Origin: Linanthus parryae
Lineage: Eukaryota; Streptophyta; Magnoliopsida; Ericales; Polemoniaceae
DNA length: 64,000 nucleotides
NCBI GenBank assembly: GCA_023055425.1
Contig: JALGPY010000003.1
Span: 71,895,491-71,959,490, forward strand
Reading direction: 5' to 3'
A program made the translations under genes and the position numbers. Within the stretch, counting starts at the first letter, position 1. Each line of letters opens with the position of its first letter. Of the stretch, positions 1-9,982 are shown piece by piece. A model generated the notes under the pieces. It ran no database searches. It saw only the letters and a list, made by a program, of their open reading frames with translations, and was not told the DNA's origin.

Positions 1-770
1 TCAACACGGGTATCGAGGCTGCTTTTCAGTATTTCAGAGACATCATCGCACACTTTTAACTAAGTTTTGCCATTCATGCATTCAGAGACACTGCACACTT
101 TTAACTAGGTGTTGCTTTACGATTTTGAGGCATCGCGCGTCCTTTCTCTGAAAGAGATGTCGCTCTTATAGTTCAAAGACATTGCATATTATTTCCCTGA
201 AAGACGTGTTGCTTTTACTTTTTCAGAGGCATTGCGCATCCTTTCCCTTAAAGAGGTGTCACTCTTACAGTTCAGAGACATTGCACACTCTTTCTTTGAA
301 AGAAGTGTTGCTTCCACGATTCAGAGGCATTGCGCATCCTTTCCCTGAAAGAGATGTCGCTCTTACAGTTCAGAGACATCGCACGCTCTTTCCCTGAAAG
401 AAGTGTTGCATCCACGAGTTCAGAGGCAATACGCATCCTTTCCCTGAAAGAGATGTTGCTCTTACAGTTCAGAGACATCGCACTCTCTTTCCCTGAAAGA
501 AGTGTTGCATCCACGAGTTCAGAGGCATTGCGCATCCTTTCCCTGAAAGAGATGTCGCTCTTATAGTTCAGAGACACCGCATGCTCTTTCCCTGAAAGAA
601 GTGTTGCTTCCAAGAGTTCAGAGGCATTGCGCATCCTTTCCCTGAAAGAGATGTCGCTCATACAGTTCAGAGACATCGCACGCTCTTTCCCTGAAAGAAG
701 TGTAGCATCCATGAGTTCAGAGGCACCGCACACTTTCGAGGAAGTGATCCAAGAGTTTCGAGGCACCGCA
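1..770. repeat. Tandem array, 99-bp unit
   Basis: Successive copies of the anchor CGCATCC start at 235, 333, 432, 531 and 630, giving a period of 98-99 bp. Each unit is two related ~50-bp half-units, one with GAAAGAGATGTCGCTC and one with GAAAGAAGTGTTGC. Copies degrade before 235 and after about 745. Because 99 is divisible by three, long ORFs appear on both strands, but they only translate the repeat. The array is probably part of the minus-strand Gypsy element reconstructed at 15.4-24.2 kb. Confidence 0.85.
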
Positions 771-1130
771 AACTTCTATCAAAGTGTTGCCTTTTTGCTG
801 GGACCTCGATAGTACTAATGGAGGATAAAAGTCGAGCGTGACAGCACTTCCAATGCCTACCCTAGCCCAATAACTTGCTGATTTCTTAGGGACACCGTTT
901 TCAACATTAGTTCAATCATTAGCAAATGCCATGCGCTAACCATGGATGACAAACTCGTTCCTTGTCAAACTCAGACTTCGTGGGGCGATGATTTATGTTT
1001 TGGTGGTTACGACTGCACTCAAGGAAATGCCTCAAGTTGCCTACGTACCCTTTTTAGGATCAAGTCGAACGTAGTTCAATTTGGGTGCGCTCACAGTTTA
1101 TACTCTTGTGTGCGGGGAGTAGAGAAGCAG
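771..1130. other. Unique sequence between tandem arrays
   Basis: No gene, known domain or clear repeat seen. A 68-codon ORF on the + strand (942-1148) has no recognisable motif. Confidence 0.5.
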
Positions 1131-1283
1131 TTTATGATCATGCCTTAGGAGCTGTAAAGCAGTTTATGCTCGTACTAAAGGAGCGGTGGTGCGGTTTATG
1201 ATCGGGCCAAAGCTGTGAAGCATTTTATGCTCGTGCTAAAGGAGCGTTCAAGAGGTTTATGCTCATGCCTTAGGATCGGTAGA
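1131..1283. repeat. Short tandem array, ~31-bp unit
   Basis: The motif TTTATG recurs at about 1131, 1163, 1194, 1224 and 1256, each copy followed by a variant of ATCATGCCTTAGGAGC or CTCGTGCTAAAGGAGC. The period is 30-32 bp. The same unit reappears at about 1670 and, beyond the inserted retrotransposon, at about 15420. Confidence 0.75.
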
Positions 1284-1688
1284 CAATCTTCACATGCGAA
1301 GATCGAGAAAGTTTAGGCTCTTATCCAGGGGCTTTGACCAATCTTCATATGAGAAGACAGAGAAAGTTTAGGCTCTTTTCCAGGAGCGTTTCCCAATCTT
1401 CATATGAGAAGACGGAGAAAGTTTAGGCTACTTTCCAGGAGCGGTAATCAATCTTCAAATGCGAAGATCGAGAAAGTTTAAGCTCTTATCCAGGAGTGTT
1501 GCAAAATCTTCATATGAGAAGACGGAGAAAGTTTAGGCTCTTTTCCAGGAGCGGTAATCAATCTTCAAATGCGAAGATCGAGAAAGTTTAAGCTCTTATC
1601 CAGGAGCATCGACTAATCTTCATATGAGAAGACGGAGAAAGTTTAGGCTCTTTTCCAGGAGATATGGTGCAGTTTATGCTCATGCTTG
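1284..1688. repeat. Tandem array, ~55-bp unit (left part)
   Basis: Units start with AATCTTCATATGAGAAGAC or AATCTTCAAATGCGAAGATC, followed by GAGAAAGTTTAGGCTCTT and CCAGGAGC. Copies begin near 1284, 1339, 1394, 1449, 1504, 1559 and 1613, a 54-55 bp period. The array is interrupted at 1689 by the Athila-like element and resumes after 15409, so it is the insertion target. Confidence 0.85.
1684..1688. other. Left target-site duplication GCTTG
   Basis: GCTTG directly precedes the left LTR, and an identical GCTTG (15405-15409) directly follows the right LTR. A perfect 5-bp duplication is the LTR-retrotransposon integration footprint. Confidence 0.95.
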
Positions 1689-2101
1689 TGATAACGCCCA
1701 ATTAGGGGTTATCTTTTAGCCTGATTTCACGAGTATTTGTGCCGAAATTAGCGGTTTTTGCCGGAAAATGCCTTAGAATGCCCCGGGAATCTAGAACGAG
1801 ACGTGTATTTGTACTTGCTGGATTTCTGCTTATTTCTGCTCATTTCTTGCTATATTTGGATATGATCGCGGGTATTCGTTCGTGTTGCCTTTTCAGGAAC
1901 AGGTTCAGGAGGTGCATCGGGAAGCGTGCCGGGACCCAGCCGGGACCGTCTCGGGAAACGTGCACAAGACCGGGACACGACGGAAACACGGAAGAGCAGA
2001 AGAGCACCGAAGAGGCAAGCCGGGAGCATCAGGAAGAAGAGTGGGACCCAGGGGACCAGTCCTGGCCCACCAGAGGACCAAGTGGGCCCCACATACCCCA
2101 C

Positions 2102-2228
2102 GGCCTGCGTATATACGCAGGCCCTGCGTATATACGCAGCACCTGCGTATATACGCAGGCAGAGGGGATGTGGGGGGAGCTTGGTGGGCCCTGGTTGCGT
2201 ATATACGCAACCCCTGCGTATATACGCA
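2102..2228. promoter_or_regulatory. Phased palindrome array in U3 (5 x TGCGTATATACGCA)
   Basis: Perfect 14-bp palindromes start at 2106, 2125, 2144, 2196 and 2215. Steps are 19, 19, 52 and 19 bp, with GC-rich 5-bp linkers. The first palindrome extends to 22 bp with its flanks (2102-2123). The core is strictly alternating pyrimidine-purine and holds two symmetric CpGs. The cluster lies about 85-210 bp upstream of the TATA-like motif, where enhancer or operator sites would be expected. That it binds a factor is inference. Confidence 0.6.
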
Positions 2229-2311
2229 GCCAGTTTGACTTTCTGGTCAAAGACGGTGGACCGATGGCATATTCCGTAATTTCGAGCACGAGCGTTTTCA
2301 GGAAACAGCAC

Positions 2312-2319
2312 TATTTAAA
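2312..2319 (+). promoter_or_regulatory. TATA-like box of the 5' LTR
   Basis: TATTTAAA in U3, downstream of the palindromes and followed by a non-AT-rich stretch. Transcription would be expected to start about 25-35 bp further on, near 2345. Confidence 0.5.
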
Positions 2320-3295
2320 GACTCGTCCAGACTCGTTTTGAAGACACGAAGACACAGCACAATTTACAGCACACCCGAAGGACAAGTCGGAGCATTCACG
2401 GAGAGCACGAAAGCGCGATTCGAGATTCGAAGACTTAGTTTGATTTCGTTCTCTCTCTTTATATTCAGAAACTGCGTTTTGTATTATGTCTAGTCGTAGC
2501 TAAACTTTTCACCTAGGTTCTCGGTGAACCTAGGGTTTCGTACTCAGATTTTATGATTACTACGTTTATGGATTCATGGTGATTGTCTTAATTCAGCAAG
2601 TTGTATCTGTTATTCTGGTTTGATTATTATCGTATATGCATGATAGGATTGATCACCCAGGATTGCTATAGACCCGAGCTTGTAGGTGAAAACGTCAAGT
2701 TAGGGTTAGGAAGAAAAACCGGGATTTAGTACCTTACCCTGATAGACCGACCAGAGAAAGGGAGATAGGGCTAGCATTGAAAAACGTGAGACCAACTGTT
2801 AGAGAATTTGACCCGGGCCATTCGGACAGGTTAGAAACCCTAACAGGATTAGACCGAGACTGCAGACTTAGGCAGCTTAACAAGAATCCGAAAGTCTGCA
2901 GGATCGGGATTACGTGTGGAATCTGAAAAGTCACTGCACAACTGGTACGTTGCACAGATACCGAAACTGCTGAGTGTTTTCATAAACGAACGTAAAACTG
3001 AAATCTGTAGAAACCCTAGGGGATCCTGGAGCCTAGCCTTCATCTATTATCGTTACAACAAAATCAGCTTATATCAGAAAACGTCACAAAAATATTTACA
3101 GTTTTAAATTCTGTTTTTAGTTTAGTCACTATAATCACAACCTCCTCCTCCTGGTTACTACTCTTGGGAAACCGAAACTGACAACTTGAGTAAACCCGAA
3201 CAGTCCTCGTGGGAACGATAATCCGAGTCTAATTGCACCCGGTACTACGAGATTCGTACACTTGCGATAGCACGTTAGTTTGCGCATCAAGTTTT

Positions 3296-3313
3296 TGGCG
3301 CCGTTGCCGGGGA
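3296..3313 (+). other. Primer-binding site, tRNA-Asp type
   Basis: TGGCGCCGTTGCCGGGGA lies 6 bp after the LTR end. It is complementary to the 3' end of plant tRNA-Asp(GUC), including CCA. Use of tRNA-Asp is typical of Athila-lineage elements. Confidence 0.9.
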
Positions 3314-3434
3314 CTTTTAGGGTCTATTTAATAGTCAGGATTAGTTTTCTGAGTTTTTATTTATTTTCAGTTTCGTTATTTTTCTTTTTATCTCACTGCG
3401 TTTTCGAATCTGCGTTTTCAGGACTGTTTAGTTG

Positions 3435-6400
3435 ATGCCCAGATTGCCTCGCGATTTGGTGACACCACTCGACAACCCGGAAAAACTGTATACCGAACAG
3501 AACCGCAGGAACCGAGAAAGCAGGATGGCAACCAACGAGAGAGATCCACCCGAGAACACCGCAGCCGGTGGTCAGGAACGAGAGACACGTACCCCAGCCC
3601 AGATGGCGAGGTACATTGAGGAGCTTGTCACAGCAGGACTTGCTGCCCGAAGCAACCAGAGAACATATAACCGATCTGGGAAGGCGTTGGTGGAAAATTT
3701 CGAGGTCCCCACCGGGGGGCATGAGCGAGCCATTGTGGTGCCCGAGATCACCGCAGAGCACTTTGACATCAAACCATCCACCATCCAGACGGTACAAACT
3801 CTCTGCCCGTTTCATGGCAGGGCCGACGAAGACCCGAACGATTTCATCGGGAAATTCGAAGATTACTGCAACAAGGTCAGATACAAGGGGGTAGAAGCAG
3901 AGGCACTCATGTTGATCTTATTTCCGTACTGTCTTTATGGAGTAGCCAAGGACTGGCTCGAATCCCGACCACCCCGATCCATCACCACATGGGAGGAGTG
4001 TGTCGCAGATTTTCTGGCGAAGTTCTATCCCGCCTCCCGAGTCATACAGTTACAGAGTGAAATACTGTCATTCAGACAGAAGATGGGGGAGACGGTAGTG
4101 GACGCGTGGGACAGGCTCATGAGATTGGTCAAACGGTGCCCGAACCACGGTTTCGGGGACGCAAAAATTCTGCAGGTTTTCTACCATGCCCTAGACAGGG
4201 AGAACGCCGACAGGATTGACAGAGAGGCCGGGGGTAACTTCTTGTATCACGTGGACAAAGAAGGTGCGTATGACCTGATGAAGCAGTTGGCCAAGCAGGA
4301 TACCCGACTGTTTGACGATCGCAGGATGGCGGCCAGAGCCGAACCTGCAGAAGATGACCGGATAGACAACCTGGCCAAAATCGTTCACGACTTGGTCAAG
4401 AAAGTCTACTCGGACAAGAAGACTGTAGCAGCAGTCGAGGAACCGGATCTGGACACAGCCATTGAGGAGCTAAGGACTGAAGATACCAATTACGTACAGC
4501 AGCAGTGGGACCCGAGCCGGTACCGACCGGGCACGAGAGACCATCCCGGGTTTCGGTACGGAAACCCGAACGCAGCAGTTTATGCACCGGGGTTCCAGCA
4601 CAGGCCACCAGCTCAGCAGGCTGCCCCGGCCCAGCAGGCTCAGACAGTCCCGTCAGCACAGCAGTACGACGCTCAGATGAAAGAAATCAAGTCCATGTTC
4701 CAGACTATGGAGTCCCGGTTCAAGCACATGGACACCTTGACGGCAGATATGCAGACAACCAAAACGTCACTGCGCGCTTTGGAAGTACAGGTGGGGCAGT
4801 TAGCACAGCAGCTAACGGAGAGACAGCCAGGAAACCTACCCTCGAACACAGTGAACAATCCACGGGCTCAAATCAATGCTATCTCCACTCGGAGTGGATT
4901 GGCACTGCAGGATCCACCGTATCCCAGCCACGCACGTGCAGAAAATTCGAAAGAAGTAGAACGCAACTTGTCGGGCCAGGATAACAGCACAATCGATTGC
5001 CCCCAGCCGAAGGGCTCGGTTGAGCAGGATGCAGTGCAGAACGAGACAGGTGCAGAAACTGTACCCGTCTCCAAGGAGGTCCCGTACCCCTTGCGAACAC
5101 GAAAGAGGGATGACAGCAAGGACTACGCCAGGTTTCTCGAGATGTTCAAGCAGCTGCAGATTAACATACCTTTTGCTGAGGCTTTGGCTAAGATGCCCAC
5201 TTACGCCAAATTCCTCAAGGACATCTTGTATGGGAGGAGGCGAATGAGCGACTTCGAGACCATAAACCTGACGGCAGAAGTGAGCAATTGTGTGAAGAAT
5301 GGGCTACCGAGGAAGAGAAAGGATCCTGGCAGTTTCGTCATACCGGTCACCCTAGGTAACGCTTACACAGGAAAGGCTCTGTGTGACCTAGGGGCCAGCA
5401 TCAACCTGATGCCATTAACGATTTTCAAAAGTTTGAAAGTCGGTGAACCCCGACCCACCAGAATCATGCTGCAGATGGCAGACAGGTCCGTAAAACAGGC
5501 CTACGGGGTTATCGAGGACATTCTGGTCAAGGTCGGCGAGCTTATTTTTCCGGCAGATTTCGTCATCCTGGACATGGAGGCAGGGGAGGTACCGCTCATA
5601 CTTGGCAGGCCGTTTTTGGCCACAGGCGAAGCAATGATAAACTGTAAGAGCGGGGAGCTGACCATGCAGATTAACGAGGAAAAAGTCAAATTCAACGTTT
5701 TCAAAAATCTGCAACTGCCAAACTACTACGACCACGAGGACATCTTTGCTATCGATGTTGTGGACGAAGGCTGGGAAAACGAGGAGATGGACCAATTGTG
5801 GGAAGAGATTGACAGCATGTACGGGGAAGAAAAGGAGAAGACTCGGTGCGAGCACGCCATGAGAGCCGAGGACTGGACCACTTTGCACCGGGACGAAGAC
5901 GGCGGGCAAAAGATGATTCTGGTCCCGTCACTAAAGGAGCCACCCGCACTGGAGCTGAAACCGCTCCCGAGCCATCTCAGGTATGCATATATTGGTGAAA
6001 ATAGTACTCTGCCCGTAATTGTTTCGTCTCGTTTATCTCAGGAACAGGAGCAGAAACTGCTGGAAGTATTGCGAGAGCATAAGGAAGCAATCGCCTGGAC
6101 GATTGCAGATATCAAGGGGATCAGCCCCGCCTACTGCATGCACAAGATCCGAATTGAAGAAGGCAAGAAACCGGTGATTCAGCCCCAGCGGAGACTGAAC
6201 CCGAACATGAAGGACGTTGTGCGGAAAGAGGTCATGAAGTGGCTGGAAGCGGGAATCATCTACCCCATATCGGACAGCACGTGGATCAGCCCGGTCCAGT
6301 GCGTGCCCAAAAAGGGGGGTATTACGGTGGTGCAGAATAACGATCAGGAGCAGATTGCGCAGCGCACCGTTACGGGCTGGCGGATCTGCATGGACTATCG

Positions 6401-8843
6401 GAGGCTAAACGATGCAACATTGAAGGACCACTTCCCGCTGCCATTCATGGACCAGATGCTGGACCGGCTCGCCCATCATGCCTACTACTGTTTTCTGGAC
6501 GGGTATTCCGGGTACAACCAGATTTGCATAGCCCCGGAGGATCAGGAAAAGACGACGTTTACCTGCCCGTACGGTACGTTCGCGTTTCGGCGCATGCCGT
6601 TCGGGCTGTGTAACGCCCCTGCCACGTTTCAGAGATGTATGATGGCAATTTTTTCCGACATGATCGAGAAAAATCTGGAGGTGTTCATGGACGACTTTTC
6701 GCTCTTCGGGGACAGTTTCGATGATTGCCTGATCCATTTGGGCCAGGTTCTGATCCGATGCAAGAAGGCAAATTTGGTGCTCAATTGGGAAAAGTGTCAC
6801 TTTATGGTCACCGAGGGGATCGTGCTGGGTCACAGAATTTCCAGCAAGGGACTCGAGGTGGACAGGGCTAAGATCGAGGTGATAAAGCAGCTTCCATACC
6901 CGACGAACGTAAAGGCGATCAAAAGTTTTCTGGGACATGCGGGATTTTACCGAAGATTCATCAAGGACTTTTCCAAGATCACAAAGCCACTTTGCGCGTT
7001 ACTCGGAAAAGACGTACCCTTTGATTTCGATGCAGCATGTCGGCAAGCTTTTGACCACTTGAAAGAGAAGCTGACCACAGCCCCGGTTATAACCACGCCA
7101 GATTGGTCACTCCCGTTTGAGCTGATGTGCGACGCCAGCGACTATGCAGTCGGGGCAGTTTTGGGACAGCGAAAGGATAAAGTATGCCACGTCATTTATT
7201 ATGCGAGCCGGGTACTAAACGACGCCCAGCTCAACTATGGCACGACAGAAAAAGAACTGCTGGCTGTGGTATATGCACTGGACAAATTCAGGCCCTATTT
7301 GGTCGGGTCAAAAGTTATCGTTTTTACCGACCATAGTGCTCTGAAATACCTGCTGGACAAGAAGGACGCAAAACCGAGACTGTTGAGGTGGGTACTACTG
7401 ATGCAGGAATTCGACGTGGAAATCCGGGACAAGAAGGGTGTTGAGAACGTGGTAGCGGATCACCTATCCAGACTTGAGAACGTAAAGGTGGACCCGGTAC
7501 CGATCAAGGAAAACTTCCCGGACGAACACATCATGGCAGTCAAGATCGGGAGACCATGGTACTATGCCATAGCCAACTACTTGGTAACTGGCACGCTTCC
7601 CGAGGATCTCACCCCGTCACAGCGGAAAAAGTTCATTGCCGAAAGTCGACAGTATTTCTGGGACGACCCGTACTTGTTCAAACAGGGGGCCGACAACATC
7701 CTGAGAAGGTGTATCCCGACCCACGAAGCCTGGAACGTGATCCGACACTGCCACTCATCGCAGTGTGGGGGTCACTTTGGGGGAACGCGAACAGCGCATA
7801 AAATACTGCAGTCCGGTTTTTTCTGGCCGACAATTTTCAAAGACTGTCACGACTATGTGCAGGGATGCGATAGGTGCCAGAGGACAGGAAACACGTCACA
7901 CCGGGACGAGATGCCGATGACCGTGTGGCAGGAGGTAGAGCCATTTGATGTATGGGGGATCGACTTCATGGGTCCGTTCCCGTCTTCGATGGGGAATCTT
8001 TACATTCTGCTGGCAGTGGATTATGTGACAAAGTGGATCGAGGCGATCGCGTGTCAGAAAAACGATGCAGCTACCGTTGAGCGTTTTCTGAAACGCAACG
8101 TTTTCACTCGTTTCGGGACTCCCAGGGCAATGATCAGCGACGAGGGCTCTCACTTCATCAATCGAGTTTTTGCGAAAGTTCTGAAACAGTACGGCGTGTC
8201 AGTTCATAAAGTCTCGTTACCTTACCATCCGCAGACGAACGGGCAAGCCGAGGTGTCGAATCGAGAGATCAAGAGCATACTCGAGAAAACAGTGAATCTC
8301 GGCCGAAAGGATTGGTCAATCCGACTAGACGATGCGCTTTGGGCCTACAGGACAGCTTTCAAAACACCGCTGGGAATGTCACCGTACCAGCTCGTTTTTG
8401 GGAAAGCGTGCCACTTACCGGTGGAACTGGAGCATAAGGCGTATTGGGCCATCAAACTGCTGAACTTGGACCAGAACCTAGCAGGGGATAAGAGGAAGAT
8501 GGCACTGCTGGAATTGGAAGAATTCCGCAGAACGGCTTTCGAGAGCGCCAAGATTTACAAAGAGAAGACAAAGAAGTGGCATGATCACCGTATCACGCCA
8601 AAGCAATTTAACGAAGGCGACAAAGTGCTTCTCTACAATACCCGGATGCGGTTCTTTCCGGGGAAGCTGAGGTCTCGTTGGTCGGGACCGTTCATCATCA
8701 AGCAGATTTTTGCCTGGGGGGCATTCGAGCTGGAAAATCCAAAAGACAACTCCAGTTTCAGGGTGAACGGGAACCGGATCAAGCCGTATCTCGAGACCGC
8801 CGAAGTCGTCAAAATAGACCCGGTCTATTTTGATGACCCGTAA
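3435..8843 (+). CDS. Gag-Pol polyprotein of the Athila-like element
   Basis: A single open frame of 1802 codons from ATG 3435 (a TTG lies one codon upstream) to TAA 8841. It encodes the capsid and the replication enzymes of the retrotransposon. Order: gag capsid domain around residues 120-270 (D173-W174 region); Gln/Pro-rich and coiled-coil segment around 355-475; protease with [11 protein letters not shown] (Asp at about 651); reverse transcriptase with [11 protein letters not shown] (about 982) and FMDD at 1084-1087; RNase H with D1233, E1274 and D1299; integrase with an H/C zinc site (H1438 to C1481), catalytic D1510, D1569 and E1606, and a GPF motif at 1751-1753. All catalytic acidic residues are present. 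I see no CCHC zinc knuckle in gag and no chromodomain. D1569 and E1606 are 36 residues apart, one more than the usual DD35E spacing. No frameshift or stop, so the product may be functional. Confidence 0.95.
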   Translation: MPRLPRDLVTPLDNPEKLYTEQNRRNRESRMATNERDPPENTAAGGQERETRTPAQMARYIEELVTAGLAARSNQRTYNRSGKALVENFEVPTGGHERAIVVPEITAEHFDIKPSTIQTVQTLCPFHGRADEDPNDFIGKFEDYCNKVRYKGVEAEALMLILFPYCLYGVAKDWLESRPPRSITTWEECVADFLAKFYPASRVIQLQSEILSFRQKMGETVVDAWDRLMRLVKRCPNHGFGDAKILQVFYHALDRENADRIDREAGGNFLYHVDKEGAYDLMKQLAKQDTRLFDDRRMAARAEPAEDDRIDNLAKIVHDLVKKVYSDKKTVAAVEEPDLDTAIEELRTEDTNYVQQQWDPSRYRPGTRDHPGFRYGNPNAAVYAPGFQHRPPAQQAAPAQQAQTVPSAQQYDAQMKEIKSMFQTMESRFKHMDTLTADMQTTKTSLRALEVQVGQLAQQLTERQPGNLPSNTVNNPRAQINAISTRSGLALQDPPYPSHARAENSKEVERNLSGQDNSTIDCPQPKGSVEQDAVQNETGAETVPVSKEVPYPLRTRKRDDSKDYARFLEMFKQLQINIPFAEALAKMPTYAKFLKDILYGRRRMSDFETINLTAEVSNCVKNGLPRKRKDPGSFVIPVTLGNAYTGKALCDLGASINLMPLTIFKSLKVGEPRPTRIMLQMADRSVKQAYGVIEDILVKVGELIFPADFVILDMEAGEVPLILGRPFLATGEAMINCKSGELTMQINEEKVKFNVFKNLQLPNYYDHEDIFAIDVVDEGWENEEMDQLWEEIDSMYGEEKEKTRCEHAMRAEDWTTLHRDEDGGQKMILVPSLKEPPALELKPLPSHLRYAYIGENSTLPVIVSSRLSQEQEQKLLEVLREHKEAIAWTIADIKGISPAYCMHKIRIEEGKKPVIQPQRRLNPNMKDVVRKEVMKWLEAGIIYPISDSTWISPVQCVPKKGGITVVQNNDQEQIAQRTVTGWRICMDYRRLNDATLKDHFPLPFMDQMLDRLAHHAYYCFLDGYSGYNQICIAPEDQEKTTFTCPYGTFAFRRMPFGLCNAPATFQRCMMAIFSDMIEKNLEVFMDDFSLFGDSFDDCLIHLGQVLIRCKKANLVLNWEKCHFMVTEGIVLGHRISSKGLEVDRAKIEVIKQLPYPTNVKAIKSFLGHAGFYRRFIKDFSKITKPLCALLGKDVPFDFDAACRQAFDHLKEKLTTAPVITTPDWSLPFELMCDASDYAVGAVLGQRKDKVCHVIYYASRVLNDAQLNYGTTEKELLAVVYALDKFRPYLVGSKVIVFTDHSALKYLLDKKDAKPRLLRWVLLMQEFDVEIRDKKGVENVVADHLSRLENVKVDPVPIKENFPDEHIMAVKIGRPWYYAIANYLVTGTLPEDLTPSQRKKFIAESRQYFWDDPYLFKQGADNILRRCIPTHEAWNVIRHCHSSQCGGHFGGTRTAHKILQSGFFWPTIFKDCHDYVQGCDRCQRTGNTSHRDEMPMTVWQEVEPFDVWGIDFMGPFPSSMGNLYILLAVDYVTKWIEAIACQKNDAATVERFLKRNVFTRFGTPRAMISDEGSHFINRVFAKVLKQYGVSVHKVSLPYHPQTNGQAEVSNREIKSILEKTVNLGRKDWSIRLDDALWAYRTAFKTPLGMSPYQLVFGKACHLPVELEHKAYWAIKLLNLDQNLAGDKRKMALLELEEFRRTAFESAKIYKEKTKKWHDHRITPKQFNEGDKVLLYNTRMRFFPGKLRSRWSGPFIIKQIFAWGAFELENPKDNSSFRVNGNRIKPYLETAEVVKIDPVYFDDP

Positions 8844-8887
8844 GAGGTAACAAGGTCGGGCCGTCGACCGTAAATCACAAGGCGCTA

Positions 8888-8905
8888 TTTGGGAGGCAAC
8901 CCAAA
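8888..8905 (+). other. Post-pol hairpin-like motif TTTGGGAGGCAACCCAAA
   Basis: Six-base arms TTTGGG and CCCAAA around AGGCAA, about 45 bp after the pol stop codon. A GGGAGGCAACCC-type motif at this place is, as far as I recall, widespread in Athila-like elements. Role unknown. Confidence 0.5.
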
Positions 8906-9119
8906 ATTTATCGTTTATTTAGTTAGTCTTATTAGTTATTACGTTAGTATGTCAGTTCTGAATTTTTGAGAGAGGCGAGATGAGCGGGATTTTAACGTTG
9001 AATTTGAAAGTGTGCAGAAACAGAATCATCCAAAACAGCCAAGATCAGGAAAGCAGGGGGAGAGAGATAATTTTGAAAAAAAAAAAAAAAAAATTAAAAT
9101 TCCAGTTTTGCCCTCGGGC

Positions 9120-9235
9120 TGCGTATATACGCAGCCCCTGCGTATATACGCAACCCGTGGGCTAAACTGGGAATTTTTGGTCTTTTTTTGGTTGTTTTCT
9201 GGTTGGGTATATACGCAGTACTGCGTATATACGTA
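9120..9235. promoter_or_regulatory. Internal palindrome cluster upstream of the second ORF
   Basis: Two perfect copies of TGCGTATATACGCA start at 9120 and 9139 (19-bp step). Two single-mismatch copies are TGGGTATATACGCA at 9204 and TGCGTATATACGTA at 9222 (18-bp step). This repeats the U3 arrangement about 750-860 bp ahead of the second ORF. A role as an internal promoter or enhancer is inference. Confidence 0.5.
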
Positions 9236-9982
9236 AACAGGAAGAAAAAGAAAAAAAAAAAAAAAAAATTTTTTTTGAAAATTTTTCAAAACCCCGGGGG
9301 TATTTTGGTCTTTTCGACCAAATTAGGTCAAATGCAAGGGGGGGGGACGGGTAGCCTCCATTGTTGGCACCTCCCTTTCTCTCTCTACCTCCATTTGCTC
9401 TCACTTGAAGAACACAAGTTTTGACTCGGACCTCCAAATCAAATTCCGAGCACGTTTCTGGAATCCCCTCGTCGCAAGGAGCAAGATTCATCCATCCAAA
9501 TCCAGAAACAAGTGAAAATCGAGAGAAAAAGTTCCATCAAAAAGTGAGGTGTTCTTGAAGAAAAGTGCAGATTCGGAGGTGTTAGAGCAAGAACTAGCAA
9601 AATCCGTAGAAGGGAACGTGAACGAGGAGATCGAGGGCTTCGATTTGGTGGGCTCGGAATTCAATTCCGGGCAGTTGACTTTTCCGGCGACTTTTCCGGC
9701 GACCGCCGGCGGTTTTCCGGCGACTTTCCGGGCAGAATCTCCGGTCTTCACCCCTGTTTAGGGAAGGTCGAAATTCTCATCCCTCGCTTTATTTTCCGTT
9801 TTGGCACGGCCCGTAGCCGGGCCCGTTATTTTTCGGTAATTTTGCATTTGGAGCGGCACTTGCCGTGTGGACCTCTGGTAGATCTTAGGTGGACTACCTA
9901 TTGCGACACACTATTTTTTGTGCACGTTTCACGTTTTGCTCTATTTCCCGAGTCGACACGTTTTTCGAGAAAGTAGGCTGTT

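Larger units (their letters stand above)
1689..3289 (+). repeat. 5' LTR of the Athila-like element
   Basis: 1601 bp, starting TGATAACGCC and ending GCGCATCA. The U3 region holds five palindromes (2102-2228) and a TATA-like motif near 2312. The R/U5 part is probably the ~950 bp after about 2345. The sequence repeats 12,115 bp further on as the 3' LTR and is related to the solo LTR at 18471-20069. Confidence 0.95.
8844..9982 (+). other. Spacer between gag-pol and the second ORF
   Basis: Noncoding. It holds a TTTGGGAGGCAACCCAAA hairpin-like motif just after pol, two A-rich tracts, four palindromes (9120-9235), a CT-rich stretch (about 9370-9410) and a leader to the ATG at 9983. It could carry a splice acceptor or an internal promoter for the second ORF; neither can be proved by reading. 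Confidence 0.6.

Noticed and set aside
182..812. Several ORFs of 60-164 codons on both strands
   Set aside because: They translate the 99-bp tandem repeat; the open frames follow from a unit length divisible by three.
1284..1680. CRISPR-like regular repeats
   Set aside because: The 55-bp units are contiguous, without unique spacers, and the genome is eukaryotic: a plain tandem array.
1739..2341. ORFs of 86-200 codons in all frames with AYIR, CVYTQ and LRIYA peptides (also in 13854-14456 and 19324-20000)
   Set aside because: They lie inside LTRs, and the recurring peptides are just the six-frame translations of the TGCGTATATACGCA palindrome.
3296..3313. Possible tRNA gene because of the tRNA-Asp match
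   Set aside because: Only 18 bp complementary to the tRNA 3' end, placed right after an LTR: a primer-binding site, not a tRNA gene.
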